Of a DNA stretch of 64,000 nucleotides, positions 46,076 to 58,200 are shown piece by piece. Numbering within the stretch: the stretch's first letter is position 1; each line of letters begins with the position of its first letter. The stretch covers positions 18,482-82,481 of the forward strand of contig PYST01000179.1 of assembly GCA_003049485.1 (NCBI GenBank). Direction: 5' to 3'. A program made the translations under genes and the position numbers. A model generated the notes under the pieces. It searched no databases, was not told where the DNA came from, and saw nothing but the letters and a program-made list of their open reading frames with translations. The DNA comes from Ophioceras dolichostomum (lineage: Eukaryota; Ascomycota; Sordariomycetes; Magnaporthales; Ophioceraceae).

Positions 46076-49000
46076 TGTTCAAAAAGAAATCAGGCAAGCG
46101 GAGCCTGCCGTCTGGTGATTTTGCTGTGCTGTTCGGCTGTTTTCCGCAGTGCTGTCGCGCTGTGTCGCGGGCGGATAAGATGGGGGAAGTCCGCTGTAGG
46201 GCTGGGGGTTCTTCGTTTTCGGCGCTGTTGTGCTGAGATCTGCCCTGTGGTGCACGGCTCAAGCTGCTTCTTTGTGTGGGCTCAATTGCTGCGACTTTCT
46301 TGTAATTGTGCCGAAGACGGCAGATGGGATGGCGGGGGTCCGAACAGGAGGACAACCTAGGTACAGGTAGGTGGTAGGTAAGAACCTATTGTATAATAAG
46401 ATCCCGATATCCTGGGACAAAGCTCTTTGTGTATTGCAAGTGTATTTTGTGAATGGCGTCTTTTTTTCTTTCCGACTTGGAGTCAAAGAATGGGTGAACA
46501 GAGTCTTTTCTTTTTCTATCCCTAAAGGAGGCGAGGATTACGAGGAGGAGGAGGGTTGGCCGCGCACTTTATCATGAGCACTGGTGCTTGCAAGATTTCT
46601 CTTTGGGACTACACGCACGCCTCCCCGCGGAACTGCCAACATACAATTCGGGCAGACCATCAAAGGCGAGAGAGCGAAAAGAGAGAACCAGGCGATTCAC
46701 CAAAGGAACCAGGCCACTGCATTCGTCCAGTCTCCTGACCACTAAATTTACCTGGGCCCAGACTCTGCTCACTTTTTTTTTTTTATGTCTCTTTCTCTCA
46801 CACACCACCTCCCACACCCACACGCTCGGGAACCAGCGACAAGGGGGGTAAGAGGAGGGGCAGAGGGAATATCCCCCCAATAGACGAAGCCAGCCGGCTG
46901 GGCGTGTGCTAGTCTCTGATCTGGACCCCAGGCGTCTCCGCGCCGCCCGCCGCCTCTTCTTGCCTCAATCCAACAGACAATCCATCCCCCTGCTTCCCAT
47001 GCCTCCCTTGCCTCACTCTTTGCCCATGCGCGCCCTCTTTCGAGAGTCCTCCCAGCTGGGATAGTGGCGCTCGTGCCGACGCACGTAAGGCCATGGATGG
47101 GGTCTGCCTGGGATCTCCCAGGAAACGCGGCGGAAATATTCGCTTTGATTCGCAGAAGAAAAAAAAGCTTGGGATACGACAAGTCAAATCTGGCTGGCCG
47201 GGAACGCCAATTCGATCCCATTCCAATGGATTGGGGGGCTGGACCCGACTAGTGCCGCCACTAAAGCAATTTCATGTTAGCTTTTCTCTTCCTTTTCCAG
47301 CAGTTGGGTGGGTGAGAGGGTTGGTCGCCGAGGTGGGCGGGCGAGCCGACAGATGCGCTGCGTCCGCTGCACGTTCCAGCTCGAGACAGACAGGGGAGGG
47401 AGAAAGAGGCGCTGAAAAGAGGCGTTCGATTATGTCTCGTTTTGGGACAGATTCTTGGAAAACCTGCAAACATCAGAGCGAAAGCGGAAGTCGTAACGGG
47501 AGACGAAGAATTACTGGTTGCAAAGTATCAGTGGAGTCATTAGTCCATTTCTTTTACTTTCTGACTGAGGTCTGGCCGCTCCTCGAACTCAGCCGCAAAC
47601 AAAACACACAACCCCCTAAGCCTAGTTCAGTTTTGCGCGTAGACACTACTGTATTTTGTCCACGCTATTGGGCTCTGGATCAGACCAATGCGACGACTAT
47701 TTGCTGTCCCTGGACGCGCGGTTGGCTGCGTTACTCCTTTTTTTTCTTCGCCTCCTCGCGGAAAGAAGAACCGAGTAGAATTCCCTCCTTGCCCTCCTCC
47801 TGCATGGTGGTTGGCTTTGTTTTCCACGTTTTAACTTATTGGGCGTGGCGTCCTGCAAGTTCGCTTCCTTTGCCCACGAGTGTGATGCGTGATGCGAGGT
47901 GGTCGAAGATTAGTGGACGCCACCGACTCATGTGCTGAGTGTCTTCACTGGTTCCAGACTGGTCTGGCGCGTCCACTCAAACACCTTCCTCTGCTTCTCC
48001 CCCCTCACCCTCCCCCTCCCTCCAACTCTCTTTCCTGGAGTGCTCACCGATGAGTTAGGAATGTTCACGTGCGCCAGAAGGGTGTATGTGTGTGTGCTTC
48101 CCCCCTCCCTCTTGCTTTTTGCTGCTCTCCTCGACTCGCCGCTCAAAGAGCGAGAGAGCAAGCAGTCTATCTCAACGGCTTGTTATTGGCTTGCCGTTTT
48201 TCTTGGCCCCTGTGGCCTCTCGATACAGCAAGGTGGAAAAATCAGAAACAGCTCATTCATACGCTCACATGCGTATAACCTCTTCGTTGGGGGCTGAACA
48301 TCGTCAGGCTAGTCAGACTCGTGCTTTAGCTTGCATATGCCTGGTGCCCTCTGATATTTGAGCACGGTTGACACACTGAGGGGAAAGCAAGCAGTCTGAC
48401 AGCCACGAAATCCCGCCCACTTCGGCAAAAAAATCAATGCACTGTACTGATGTTGTGTTTCCCTACCACTCATATGCTTTGTCCTTTTGATATCTGGCCT
48501 GAGACGACGGCAGAGGTTCTACGCCGCCCTTTCGCTTCTTTGACGTTGACTTGAGGCGAGGGAAGACCCGGATGGACCCGGGCGGTCAAGTTTCGGTTCC
48601 AAGCGGCACCGGTAGGCGATGTGGCGGTCGCGGCCGTTCCGACTTGCATTCATCATTTCCTGCCGCAGCATCTGCAATCTGCAGGCATCTGCATAGCACC
48701 TCCTGATGTCGAGTCGTTTCCCAAAGACGCTCTCACTCGTTCCACGGGGTTTGCGAGCCCACATGACAGGTCGACAATACTGACAGCGCCCACCAGGCCA
48801 GGCTGGACTGCTGTTATTGCCCGGCCTAGGAACTGGGTCCTCCCTGGATTAGGGACATTAGGCTTCAAAGCATTAAGGATGGTTATTTCGCCAGCTGAAC
48901 AAAGCTCGGAGGCGGCCGCTGGATTGCCCCTTTGTTGAAGCTTCTACCGCCCGTCTAATTGAGACTCGCCGACTTTGAAGGAAACAGTAATAGGTAGGTA

Positions 49001-51815
49001 TCTATAGTAACTGGAGGTGCGGGTGCGGGATCGGCTGTCCCATCCGATGTACCTAGCCACCACCTGTCAAACGATAGACGAAGACCTGCCAGAGAGGCGG
49101 TGATGCGTCGGAGATGGCCCTCCCAATAATAGTGCTCCGGGTACAAGCCGTTTCCTTGATCTCCGACGTCCCCGACGCAAGCGGAATTATGGCACAGCAC
49201 CTTTTTTTGCCCCCCTTTTTTGTTCTTTCCTACAGTATTTTGCTTTAAATTAACAACAAGCTTTTGGCAGACATGGAGATCGTTGTCCTGTCGTTGGGCG
49301 TTGGCATGATCGGTGAATTCTCTGTGCTTCATCAGCTCTTGCGTGTAAGTGGGATTGGAATTGGGATGAAAGGAACGTGGACTGCCTGCTATTTTGGCCA
49401 CCCCCCCCCCCCCCCNCCCCCCCCCCCCCTTGAAGGCTTCAATGATTGTCGAAGATGTGCTGCGGCCGTGGCTGTTGTACGCCTTTCGGCCCCGTCCTTT
49501 CGCCCCTCGATCCCGACCATCTTTGTTGGTTCAGCTTCACCTTTCCAACATCTGCATGTTGTTGAACACACTGGTGCGCTGCTGCTCTTGCTGACTGACG
49601 TCAGAGAAACCCCAGCCTGTAAGCACCGTAAAAAGCGGTGACGACCACAATCAGCATCTCGATTCGGCGGGGGAAACAATTTTTCTCAATGGGGATTGTT
49701 CACATGGAGGTCTCTGCCACTCATAACCTCTCCATCACATATGCGAGGCGTCGTCGTTGGCAGATGGGCGTTTCGGTGATGATGGTGATGATGAAGACGT
49801 GAGGGTTTTGGAGGACGGAAGTCGGGCGAACAGATTCCGTCGCTACCCGTTACCCGCCCTATCCTGACCTTGGCGCTGAACTCTCGCCCTATAAACGAAG
49901 CTTTGATTCAGATGAAGAAGTCTCGTGGCTCCCTGCATTAGACCCAATCCTGTCTTACTCCGATGAGGCGTGTACTGCATCTCGCGCAGCACGGATTTCG
50001 TTGGCGGCTTTCGTGGGCAGCTTTCGTGGCCCTCGAAGGAAGCTCCCGCCTGCTGTATGACCACATGACACGCTCGGGATGGTCCTGTCCAAAGTTCGGA
50101 TAAATGAGGGGTAGAACAAACCTCATGGACGGAGAGTAATTCGTCTATTTCTCCTGGGGGAGTGGAGGAAGGCTCGACATGGAAAATGGCAGGTGTCATG
50201 GAATTAAGACAATGGTTCACATAGGCTCGCCCGTCGCTAATGGAGACATGCTGCTACGAATAGACAGCGGACTGATGTCGTTTCAATCCTCGGCGGCTTT
50301 ACCATCCTAGGGTCTTCTAAACGATCGCGAACACTGACAATTGACTCACCCATGTGGCTTACTAATGAACCCACCTTCATAACGGCTAGGGATAAGCGTA
50401 ACCAAAGCCTCAATCCACAACCGATATGTCTCGACCAACCTACCAACACCGTAAGGCGTGAATGACCTCACCACAACCGTCTACGGACCGTGGTAAGTGC
50501 TTAGTATGTAAGTGAGTAGCCCCGCCGCGCGCCGAGATGGCGTTCGAGGACCAGGGCAGAGACCGTCGTGCGTGGGTTTTTTCCGCCCTTACCCAATCGC
50601 TGATGGTTCGTTTGTTTGCTGCCTGCCTGCCCTTCCTGTTCAGCGCGCCTGGCTGCCCGGCTTTGCGGAAGATTTCCCAAAGGATTTTCCATTGCGAGCG
50701 ATCAAGAGGCCCCCAGGATCCATCCCACAGCCACGACCGCCGAGGGGGGCCATCCAGCCCGGGCAGTCAAGCCGGCCTCTTCTCACTCAGACCAGTGAGA
50801 TAGGGCAGCTCAGGTCGAGTGTGTGTGTACCTGTGGCAGCGCCGCCCGCCACACTGGTACCAACTGCCGTACCGCTGACTGGCTGTAGGTACAGAAAGCA
50901 ATCAACAACAACCATCATCCCCATCATCATCACTATCGCCAGTGTTGAGTCCACTCACACAAAACCCACAAAACGAAAAACCTGAAAGGCACAGGAACCG
51001 AAAACCCCTATTATTAGTGTAATAGAGAGCAAACAAAACACGCTGCAAGGGGCACAAGGACCCCTTTTTCATTTCGTTCTCGGGCCTGGACCTGAGAGAC
51101 AGGCCTCTCTGATGACCGAGTTGGCCTCTCTCTCGCCCAGGTTTCGACCCAGTAAGTTGGTTGGCGATGCAGATCGAAGTTAAATCCAACGACGAACGGC
51201 GAGGGAACGAGATCGCGCGAGCGGCCCGCTTTCTCTCCCTTTCTTTTTCTCTTCTTTTCGCACCGTTTCCCAGCAACACATAGTACCGATTTTCAGGGTC
51301 AAGGTCTCATCGGGCGATCTGTTGAACGTTACGTACAGGAACTATACCTGCCAAATATTGAGACCAACTCGGCCTGCGTTTCATTCCCCATCGCTCCTTT
51401 GCATGACGGTGATGATGTCTTGGACAGACATACCAGCTACTCCTTATTATTACTTCCGCGCTTTGTTATAGGCGTCTCTTTTTCACTCTCTCGTTTCTTG
51501 ACCCGGGTGGTGGGGAAGGTCGGGATTATCCTCGTGGACCGGAGCCGGAGCCGGAGCGGAGGGAACAACACACCATCCGACCGGACGGAGCCCGGGCCGA
51601 CAACTGTCTCTCGTTCGAACGCCTGGGGCTACCGCTCATCGTTCATCATCACCATCACCATCGCCATCGCCATCGCCATCATCATCACTAATCCTACATC
51701 CGCAAGGTCCGCCGCCACCGGTTCCTGGGAGCTGCCGCCCACCACCTAACAGTGCCCTCTCCTTCGCTGTCCATCACCTTCATCACCATCATCATCACCA
51801 CCACCACCACCAAAA
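46076..51815. other. Gene-poor region of about 5.7 kb
   Basis: Located between the reductase and the HET gene. The longest frame (47093-47938 +, 281 codons) lacks any domain, has a random-looking composition and was not called. The region holds ACCTAGGT-type motifs near 46360-46380 and 48990-49050, a poly-C run with N at 49401-49429, and CATCAC/CATCGC microsatellites at about 51646-51690 and 51775-51812 just before the HET start. No RNA gene was recognised. Confidence 0.55.
49401..49429. other. Poly-C run with ambiguous base
   Basis: About 29 C with an N at 49416. Like the poly-G at 40885-40910, this is probably an unresolved homopolymer, so the local sequence should not be trusted. Confidence 0.85.
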
Positions 51816-54659
51816 ATGAGGCTCCTCAACGTCCGCACCGGCAAAATCGAAGACTTCCCCAGCGAAGACGACTTCGGCGACGGGAGCGGCGTGCCCCGGT
51901 ACGCGATCCTGTCGCACACCTGGGGGCCCGAGGAGATCTCCCTCGCGGACTGGAACGGAATGCACAAGAACGCGCTGCGCATGCGGCAGGGCTACTTCAA
52001 GATCAAGTACTTGCGCTACCAGGCCATACAGGATGGGCTGGAGTGGGTTTGGATCGACACGTGAGTTAACCTAGCTAGCTACGAATCTACCTTACCTACC
52101 TCACATATGTATCTAAACTCCTATTCCCCCTTTTTTCCCTACTCCCCTCGCTGGATGCTTGCTCTCAGCGCTCTATGCCCTGTTCTCCGGTCTTCCCTCT
52201 CCTTACACCATCCATCTATATACCTTTCTCTCCTCTCCACCATTTTTCTCTTTGGAAATGGGTGCTTTGAGACGTTCGCTCATGATACCATACATGCAAG
52301 CATACATACTGACAGTCGCAACGGACACTTGGACACTGATGATGATGATGTTAGATGCTGCATCGACTCGCGCTCCCCTCCAGAAGTCGACGCCTCTATC
52401 AACGCCATGTTCCGCTGGTACTCGCGCGCAGCCGTATGCTACGCCTACCTGGAGGACATCGCGCAGCCCGTGCTGGGCGCCTCCCTCTCCGACGCGCTGA
52501 AGCGCAGCCGCTGGTTCACGCGCGGCTGGACGCTGCAGGAGCTGATCGCCCCTCCCGAGGTCGTCTTTTATTCTACCGGCTGGGAGCCGCTGGGCAGCAA
52601 GACGAGGCTGGCCGCTGTGCTGGCGTCGTTCACGGGCGTCGACGTCGACGTCTTGCTCGGTGGTGGTCGTGCTCTTGCAGGAAGTGCGAGTGTGAGTGTG
52701 GCGAAGAGGATGAGCTGGATGGCTGGCCGCAAGACGACGAGGCCCGAGGATGTTGCGTACTGCATGATGGGCATCTTCGACGTGAACATGCCGTTGTGCT
52801 ACGGCGAGGGCGGGAGGAGGGCGTTCAGGAGGCTGCAGGAGGAGGTCTTGAGGGCTTTCCCCCTGGATCACACGCTGTTTGCGTGGGGGGTGGTGGATAA
52901 TAATAAGAAGAAGGATAAGAAGAAGAAGGCGGCGGCTCCTCCCGTGGTCGTGTCATCTAGGTCGGACGCGCTGCCTCACGCGGTGATGATGGACGAGTCG
53001 GACGTGTTCCGGTGGGAGGCCGACGCGCCGCCGCTGAGGTGCTTGTTGGCGGACTCGCCGGAGGACTTCAGGCAGGCCAGGGATCTGGTCCCCATGACGA
53101 CCGCGGCGGAGATGTGGTATTACGGGGACGAGACGGGGTTGGCGGCCGCTGCGGCTGCTATAAGAAGAGGAGAAAGAGGAGAAGCATATGGTGGTGCGCA
53201 CCACCGCAGCAGCAGCAGAATGGGAAGAATAGGCGGCGTGGCGCCTCCGCAAGCCGTAGGAGGAAGAGGAGGCGGCGGCGTCGTCGCCGAGCTGCCGCTG
53301 GTGGACCTGGAGCCCGTGCTGTACCACTGGCGCGCACCGGTGCAGCTGGCGCAACTCAGGTGGGGACGGCTGGCCGTGCTCTTCTGCCACAAAAAGGGCA
53401 GCCCGCAGGAGCAGCTGGCGCTGGCCCTGACGCCGACAGGCCCCGCGTCATACGGCCGGACCGGGGAGCTCGTGTCCGGCAGCTTCGGAAGGCACATCTG
53501 GCAGGGGGTGACGCAGCCGACGAGGACTTTTGTATCAGACGGGAACGGCTCGAATAACACGCCGCGCGATCTGGGACACGGCGACTTGGTGCTGGGCCGC
53601 TGGATCGTGGGGAGCAGCGACGATCTCGTGACGGGCGAGTTCCGCGACGAGAGGGGCCACTCGTTCAGCGCGAGGGAGGGGCTGGTGAGGGTGCGTGGTG
53701 CTGCGGAGGGCCCGTTGCTGTGGAGCGTGTCGGCGCTGTCGGAGACGGAGAGCCTTTGCATTTTTATCAAGAGGAGTTGGCCGAGGCCGAGGCCGCCTAG
53801 TGGTGGTGGAGGCGGAGATGGCAGCGGCAGTGGCAGTGGCAATGGCAGTAGAACTGGGACCGGCACCGGGACTGGGACGACAAAGGGTACGCCGGTGGCA
53901 CCGGCGGCACCGGCGGCACTGGCTGCACCAGCTGCACCGGAGGGGGGAATCAGCAGCTTCCGGAACAGTGCAAGCAATTTATTCAACAGCCTAGCCGAAA
54001 GTGTGAGCGGGCTCGGCGTAAACGGGCTCGGCGTGGGTGGTGGAGGCGTTGGCGGAGGAGGAAGTTCAGGTAGCGTCCGCAACAGCGCAAGCAGCATACT
54101 CAGCGATGTCACCGGCCTAGGCGGGACGAGCGGCGCCGTCACCGCCACCAACGGTAACAACGCTGCCACTACCACCACCACAACCACGACGCCCAACAAC
54201 AACAACAACAACCACAACAACAACAACAGCAGCAGCAACAGGGGCATCGACCCAGCCTCCCTCACCTCCCTCGGCGCCGTATCGATCGAACTCTGGCCCC
54301 TCTCGCGCAAAGTCGACCCAACAACTACAACCCTAGTCGACGCGCAAGGCACAACATGGTTCCCCGCCCCCGAAGACGAGCAGCAGCTGCTCGCGCTCGC
54401 GCAGCGTGAAGAGGCGGCCCCCTACCGCTACGTGTTCCGCCCCCCGTCCGACACGTGGCTGTCGCCCGCCATCGGCGCCGGGCAGATGCTGCTGCCCATG
54501 CTGACGGCGCGGATGGACCGCGTGCGCGTCAGCGCCGACGTCGCTGTGGATGTGGTTGATGTGGTGGCGGCTCTGCCTAGTATGCAGCAGCATCAGAATC
54601 AGACGCCTAGGTTGGGGATTAGTAATCAGCCGACGTTTAGGTATGGGCACTTTTCTTGA
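51816..54659 (+). CDS. HET-domain protein (heterokaryon incompatibility type)
   Basis: Two exons, 51816-52060 and 52355-54659, give 849 residues. The intron (294 nt) starts GTGAGT and ends TTAG. Residues 1-250 form a HET domain: MRLLNV at the start, YAILSHTWG, WVWIDTCCID (at the splice junction), SINAMFRWYSRAAVCYAYL, SRWFTRGWTLQELIAP and RPEDVAYCMMGIFDVNMPLCYGEG. HET proteins trigger death when unlike strains fuse. The middle is of unknown fold. Residues about 560-770 are low complexity: Gly/Ser/Thr runs, two RNSAS-containing blocks (SSFRNSASNLFNSL and SVRNSASSILSD), a Thr run and an Asn run. No NACHT or repeat domain follows. Specificity and partner are unknown. The ATG is the family-typical start. 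Confidence 0.92.
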
Positions 54660-55289
54660 GAGTAGGGGAGGAGGAGGAGGGAGAGTCTTTTATTTTCGGT
54701 GAGGGGGGTGAGGCGACGGATTAGCGGGCTTCTCCCTTTTCTTGTTATAATATTCCGGCGTCTGTGGAGCATTTATGATGATGGAGGGAGCGAATGTGTG
54801 ATATAAGATAACCGTGCGTTGAATTGTTTGCTACGAATAGGCCATGTACAAGATATTGCTTGCAATGTAAGAATAAGCCAGAGTTGAGTATCTACCTTAG
54901 GTACTTCGGTAGAGAGAAAGAGTCCATCCCACCACCCACGGCAAAACCTTAATGATACCTCTCTTCTGTGCATCCTCTTGCCATAGTTTCGGTCATAAGT
55001 CATTAATCTGAGTTTCCACTCCCGAGCTGAACAGTTCCTGCCTTGTATCCTGGGGGATGGGGATTCCTCCACTGTTCGTATTCGCCGTTGTCTCCTTGTG
55101 TGGCGTCGTCTTGCAGTCTGGATTTCCTCCTCCGTCCGCTGCTGTTACCGGTTGCCGTTTGGTCCTGTCCTCCCCATCCTTGGTAGCTAGCCGCCTCCTG
55201 TTTCATCACAATCTTCAATCTTCTTTCGGCTGCCCATCCCGTTTCCTTTACTTTCCGCCTCTCCTCTCCACCGGCCCTCCATTTTATCG
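54660..55289. other. Convergent intergenic region HET / DUF4470-MYND
   Basis: About 630 nt expected to hold two 3' UTRs. A CTACCTTAGGTACTTCGGTAG motif, partly palindromic, lies at about 54892-54912. No gene is seen. Confidence 0.5.
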
Positions 55290-58200
55290 TTAAGCTTTGG
55301 CTCCCTTCTTCTCCTCCTTCTTTCCCTTTCCTTCGTCGCCCTCCCCCTCTCCCTTTTTCTTCTGGTCCTCCTCCTTCTTTTGTGTCTGGTTCTGGTTCTG
55401 GATCTTGTCCAACTCCTCCCCCGGCTTTCGACACTCCCTCGCCTTATGCTTCTTCCAGTCCGTCCTCTGGCACTCGGCAGAGCAGTACCAGACCGACAGG
55501 CACCTCACGCACCTCATAAGCGGCTTGATCTCCTTGGGGACCCCGCACAGGCGGCATCTGTCGGCCCACACGACGGGCTGGTCGGCGGCGGCATTCGAGA
55601 CGGAATCGGTGGGTCGCGCGGGGCCGAAAATAGGCCGCTGCTGCTCCTGCACCGTCGTAGTGGACCCACTTCCGTTTGCGTTCCCGTTAGTAGTTGCCGG
55701 CGCGGACGCGGGATCGGCGGCGGGCGAAACCTTCTTCTCCTCCTTCTCGGCCTTGAGCCCCGTCGCCTCGGCCTCGGCCTTGGCAGCCTTAGCCTTGGCA
55801 TCGGCGCGGATGATGGCCGACTGGAGCATGACCCTCTCGCTAGCCCCGACGCGCTGCAGGGCCGACTCACGGGCCTTCTGGAAGTTGGGGTCGGCGCGGA
55901 CGGGAGCCGACTTGGTGAGTACTTTGCTCTTGGCCTGGACGCGGAGTAAGGCCTCGTGCACGGCGGCCCTGCTCAGCGGCCCTCCTTCTCCGTTCGTGGC
56001 TCCGTCGACTGCTTCCAGCGAGAGCGGCGGCTTCCCGTCTTTGGCGGCTTCGGCGTTGTGTTCGATCTCAAACATAGCCTTAGCCTTGGCCTGTGTGTGG
56101 AGCAAGATCGACTCGGCGACGTTTCTGCTCAGGACGTCGCGGCCGCCGCCGAGGAGCACGTCGCCGAGCATCGACGGGTCGTTGGCGCCGCCGCCGCCGG
56201 CCTTAGAGTATGGGTGAAAAGTAGCAAACAGCTTGGGCTGGGCGTCGGCGGCGGCGGCGGGGCTGCCGGTGGTCTTCTTGTTGATGTGGGTAATACTGCC
56301 CTGAAGACTGGGAATGTTGGTTATGAGCTGCTTGCCACTGTCCTTGCCCTTGCCGTTGTCCTTGCCGTTGTCCTTGCCCTTATCATTGTCCTCGCCTTTG
56401 TCGTCGCTGCCGTCGCTGTCGTCTAGGCTGCGTCCGAGACTGGTCGCCATCATCGCCACCGGCGCGTCTTCCGTGAGACTGGCCCTCACCTTCTCCTGCA
56501 TCGCCGCCATGAACTCCTTCATCTCCGGGTCGTTCGCCACCACCTCGTCCAGCATCGTCGTGTCCATGGTCAACCCGGCCTCCGCGATCTCCCGCAGATC
56601 CGCCGTGGTGGGCACCCCGACGGTAAAATCCAGCGCATGGCCCATGGATAGGACCGGGAGCGGTAGGGGGGCTTCCTCCTCCACGATGCAGTGCGGGAAC
56701 ACCGGGCTGACTGCGACGCGCACGGCGTGCGGAGCGGCCCAGGCGTCCCACTCCGGCAGGGCGAGGAAATTCGGCGGGATCTTCCCTGCGCCGCACGAGC
56801 AGAGGCCCCAGGAGAGCCCGTATTGTTTGTCTTGTTTGTCTTGTTTGACTTGTTTGTCTTTGACTCCGTTGCTGTCAGGGCTCTTGTACTCGCACGTGGG
56901 AAGGTGCTCCCACGTGCGGCAGCGCTCGGCCATGGCAGGCAGGGCGCGGCGCCAGACCTCGAGCTCGTCATCCTCGGCGTCGATGTAGCAGATGTCTAGG
57001 AGCCCGGTCAGGACGAGCCAGGTGCGCAGGTCGACGTCGTCGTCGAGCATCCGCTGCGTAAGCGGGATCACGGCCGCGTCGGCCACCACCGTCGCCCCGG
57101 CGCCGTCGAGGCGCATGGCCGAGACGCAGATGAGCATCTGGATGTCCTCACTGCCGTTGCCATTTCCACCGGGCTTGCACAGAGCGATCAGGCCCGTCTT
57201 GCCCTTGGCCACGGTTTGGAACAGCGTTGTGATCGACACCTTGAAGCGCAGCCGGAGCGTGTCTGCCGGGGTGAGCGGGAGCGGCTTGGGGGGACTGCCT
57301 CCCGGGTGGTAGTGGTGCTTCTTGTTGCCCTCGTCGTCGTCGCTCTCCGCGGTTCTGGCGCGCTGCATCGCCTTCTCGCGGCTGGACAGGGCGGCCCAGG
57401 GGTACACCTCGAGCCACTCCTTGACGCCGCTGTCGTTGATGTCGAGGATGGGCAGCGCATCGAGGCTGATGTACGGCGTTCCGGGGAGCGCGACTGGCGT
57501 GTCAATGCCCCTGGTGGGCGCCGGCGCCCTCGTCAGGCCGAGCGACATCGGGGAGCCGAGGAGCTGCGGGGAGGACATGGGAGGGATGGCCAGCGGGGCA
57601 TCGACCTCGACGTAGTGCGACGTGCGGGCGACGCGGAACGCCCGGAATTTCCCGTAGACCGGTAGGGGGAAGTCCAGTGGATAGACGACTTTCTTGTCTT
57701 TCTTAGTCCGGTCCGTTAGGATGATGTGATACGTAAAAGGCGAGATCTGGACAGGCTCGACATGACACTTGTCCGAGAGCATCCGCTGGCCGATCTCGTC
57801 TCTGATCAGGACTCGACCGGTATAGCCATCAGCCCTCTGATAACGAGATTCGATCTCGAGCGTCATCGTCGTGACACCATCGTGGACGACTTCGACTTCC
57901 TCCGCGACTACTTCTCCATCGGCCGTACCATTATTATCGGCATCGAGCGAGGGGGTTATGCCCGCGCCGCTTGGACCGTCGTCGTCACCGCTGTTGTGAG
58001 GCAGCATGGCTCCCAGCTTGTTGAGTATGCCCTCGACAGCTGCTGCCGTCGACTCTGGCTCTACCGGGTCTGTATCCGTCGGTTCGGAGTCCGCCGAGGC
58101 TGCGTCCACCGGCTCTGTGCTCGCCAGCTCTATGGCTACCGGCTCTGTGTTCCCTGTGTTCTCTCCGCTTGTAGGCTTGGTGTCCGCCGGCTCCTCTGGG

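Noticed and set aside
47093..47938. 281-codon plus-strand frame in the gene-poor region
   Set aside because: No recognisable motif and a mixed, random-looking composition. The start lies in ordinary intergenic sequence.
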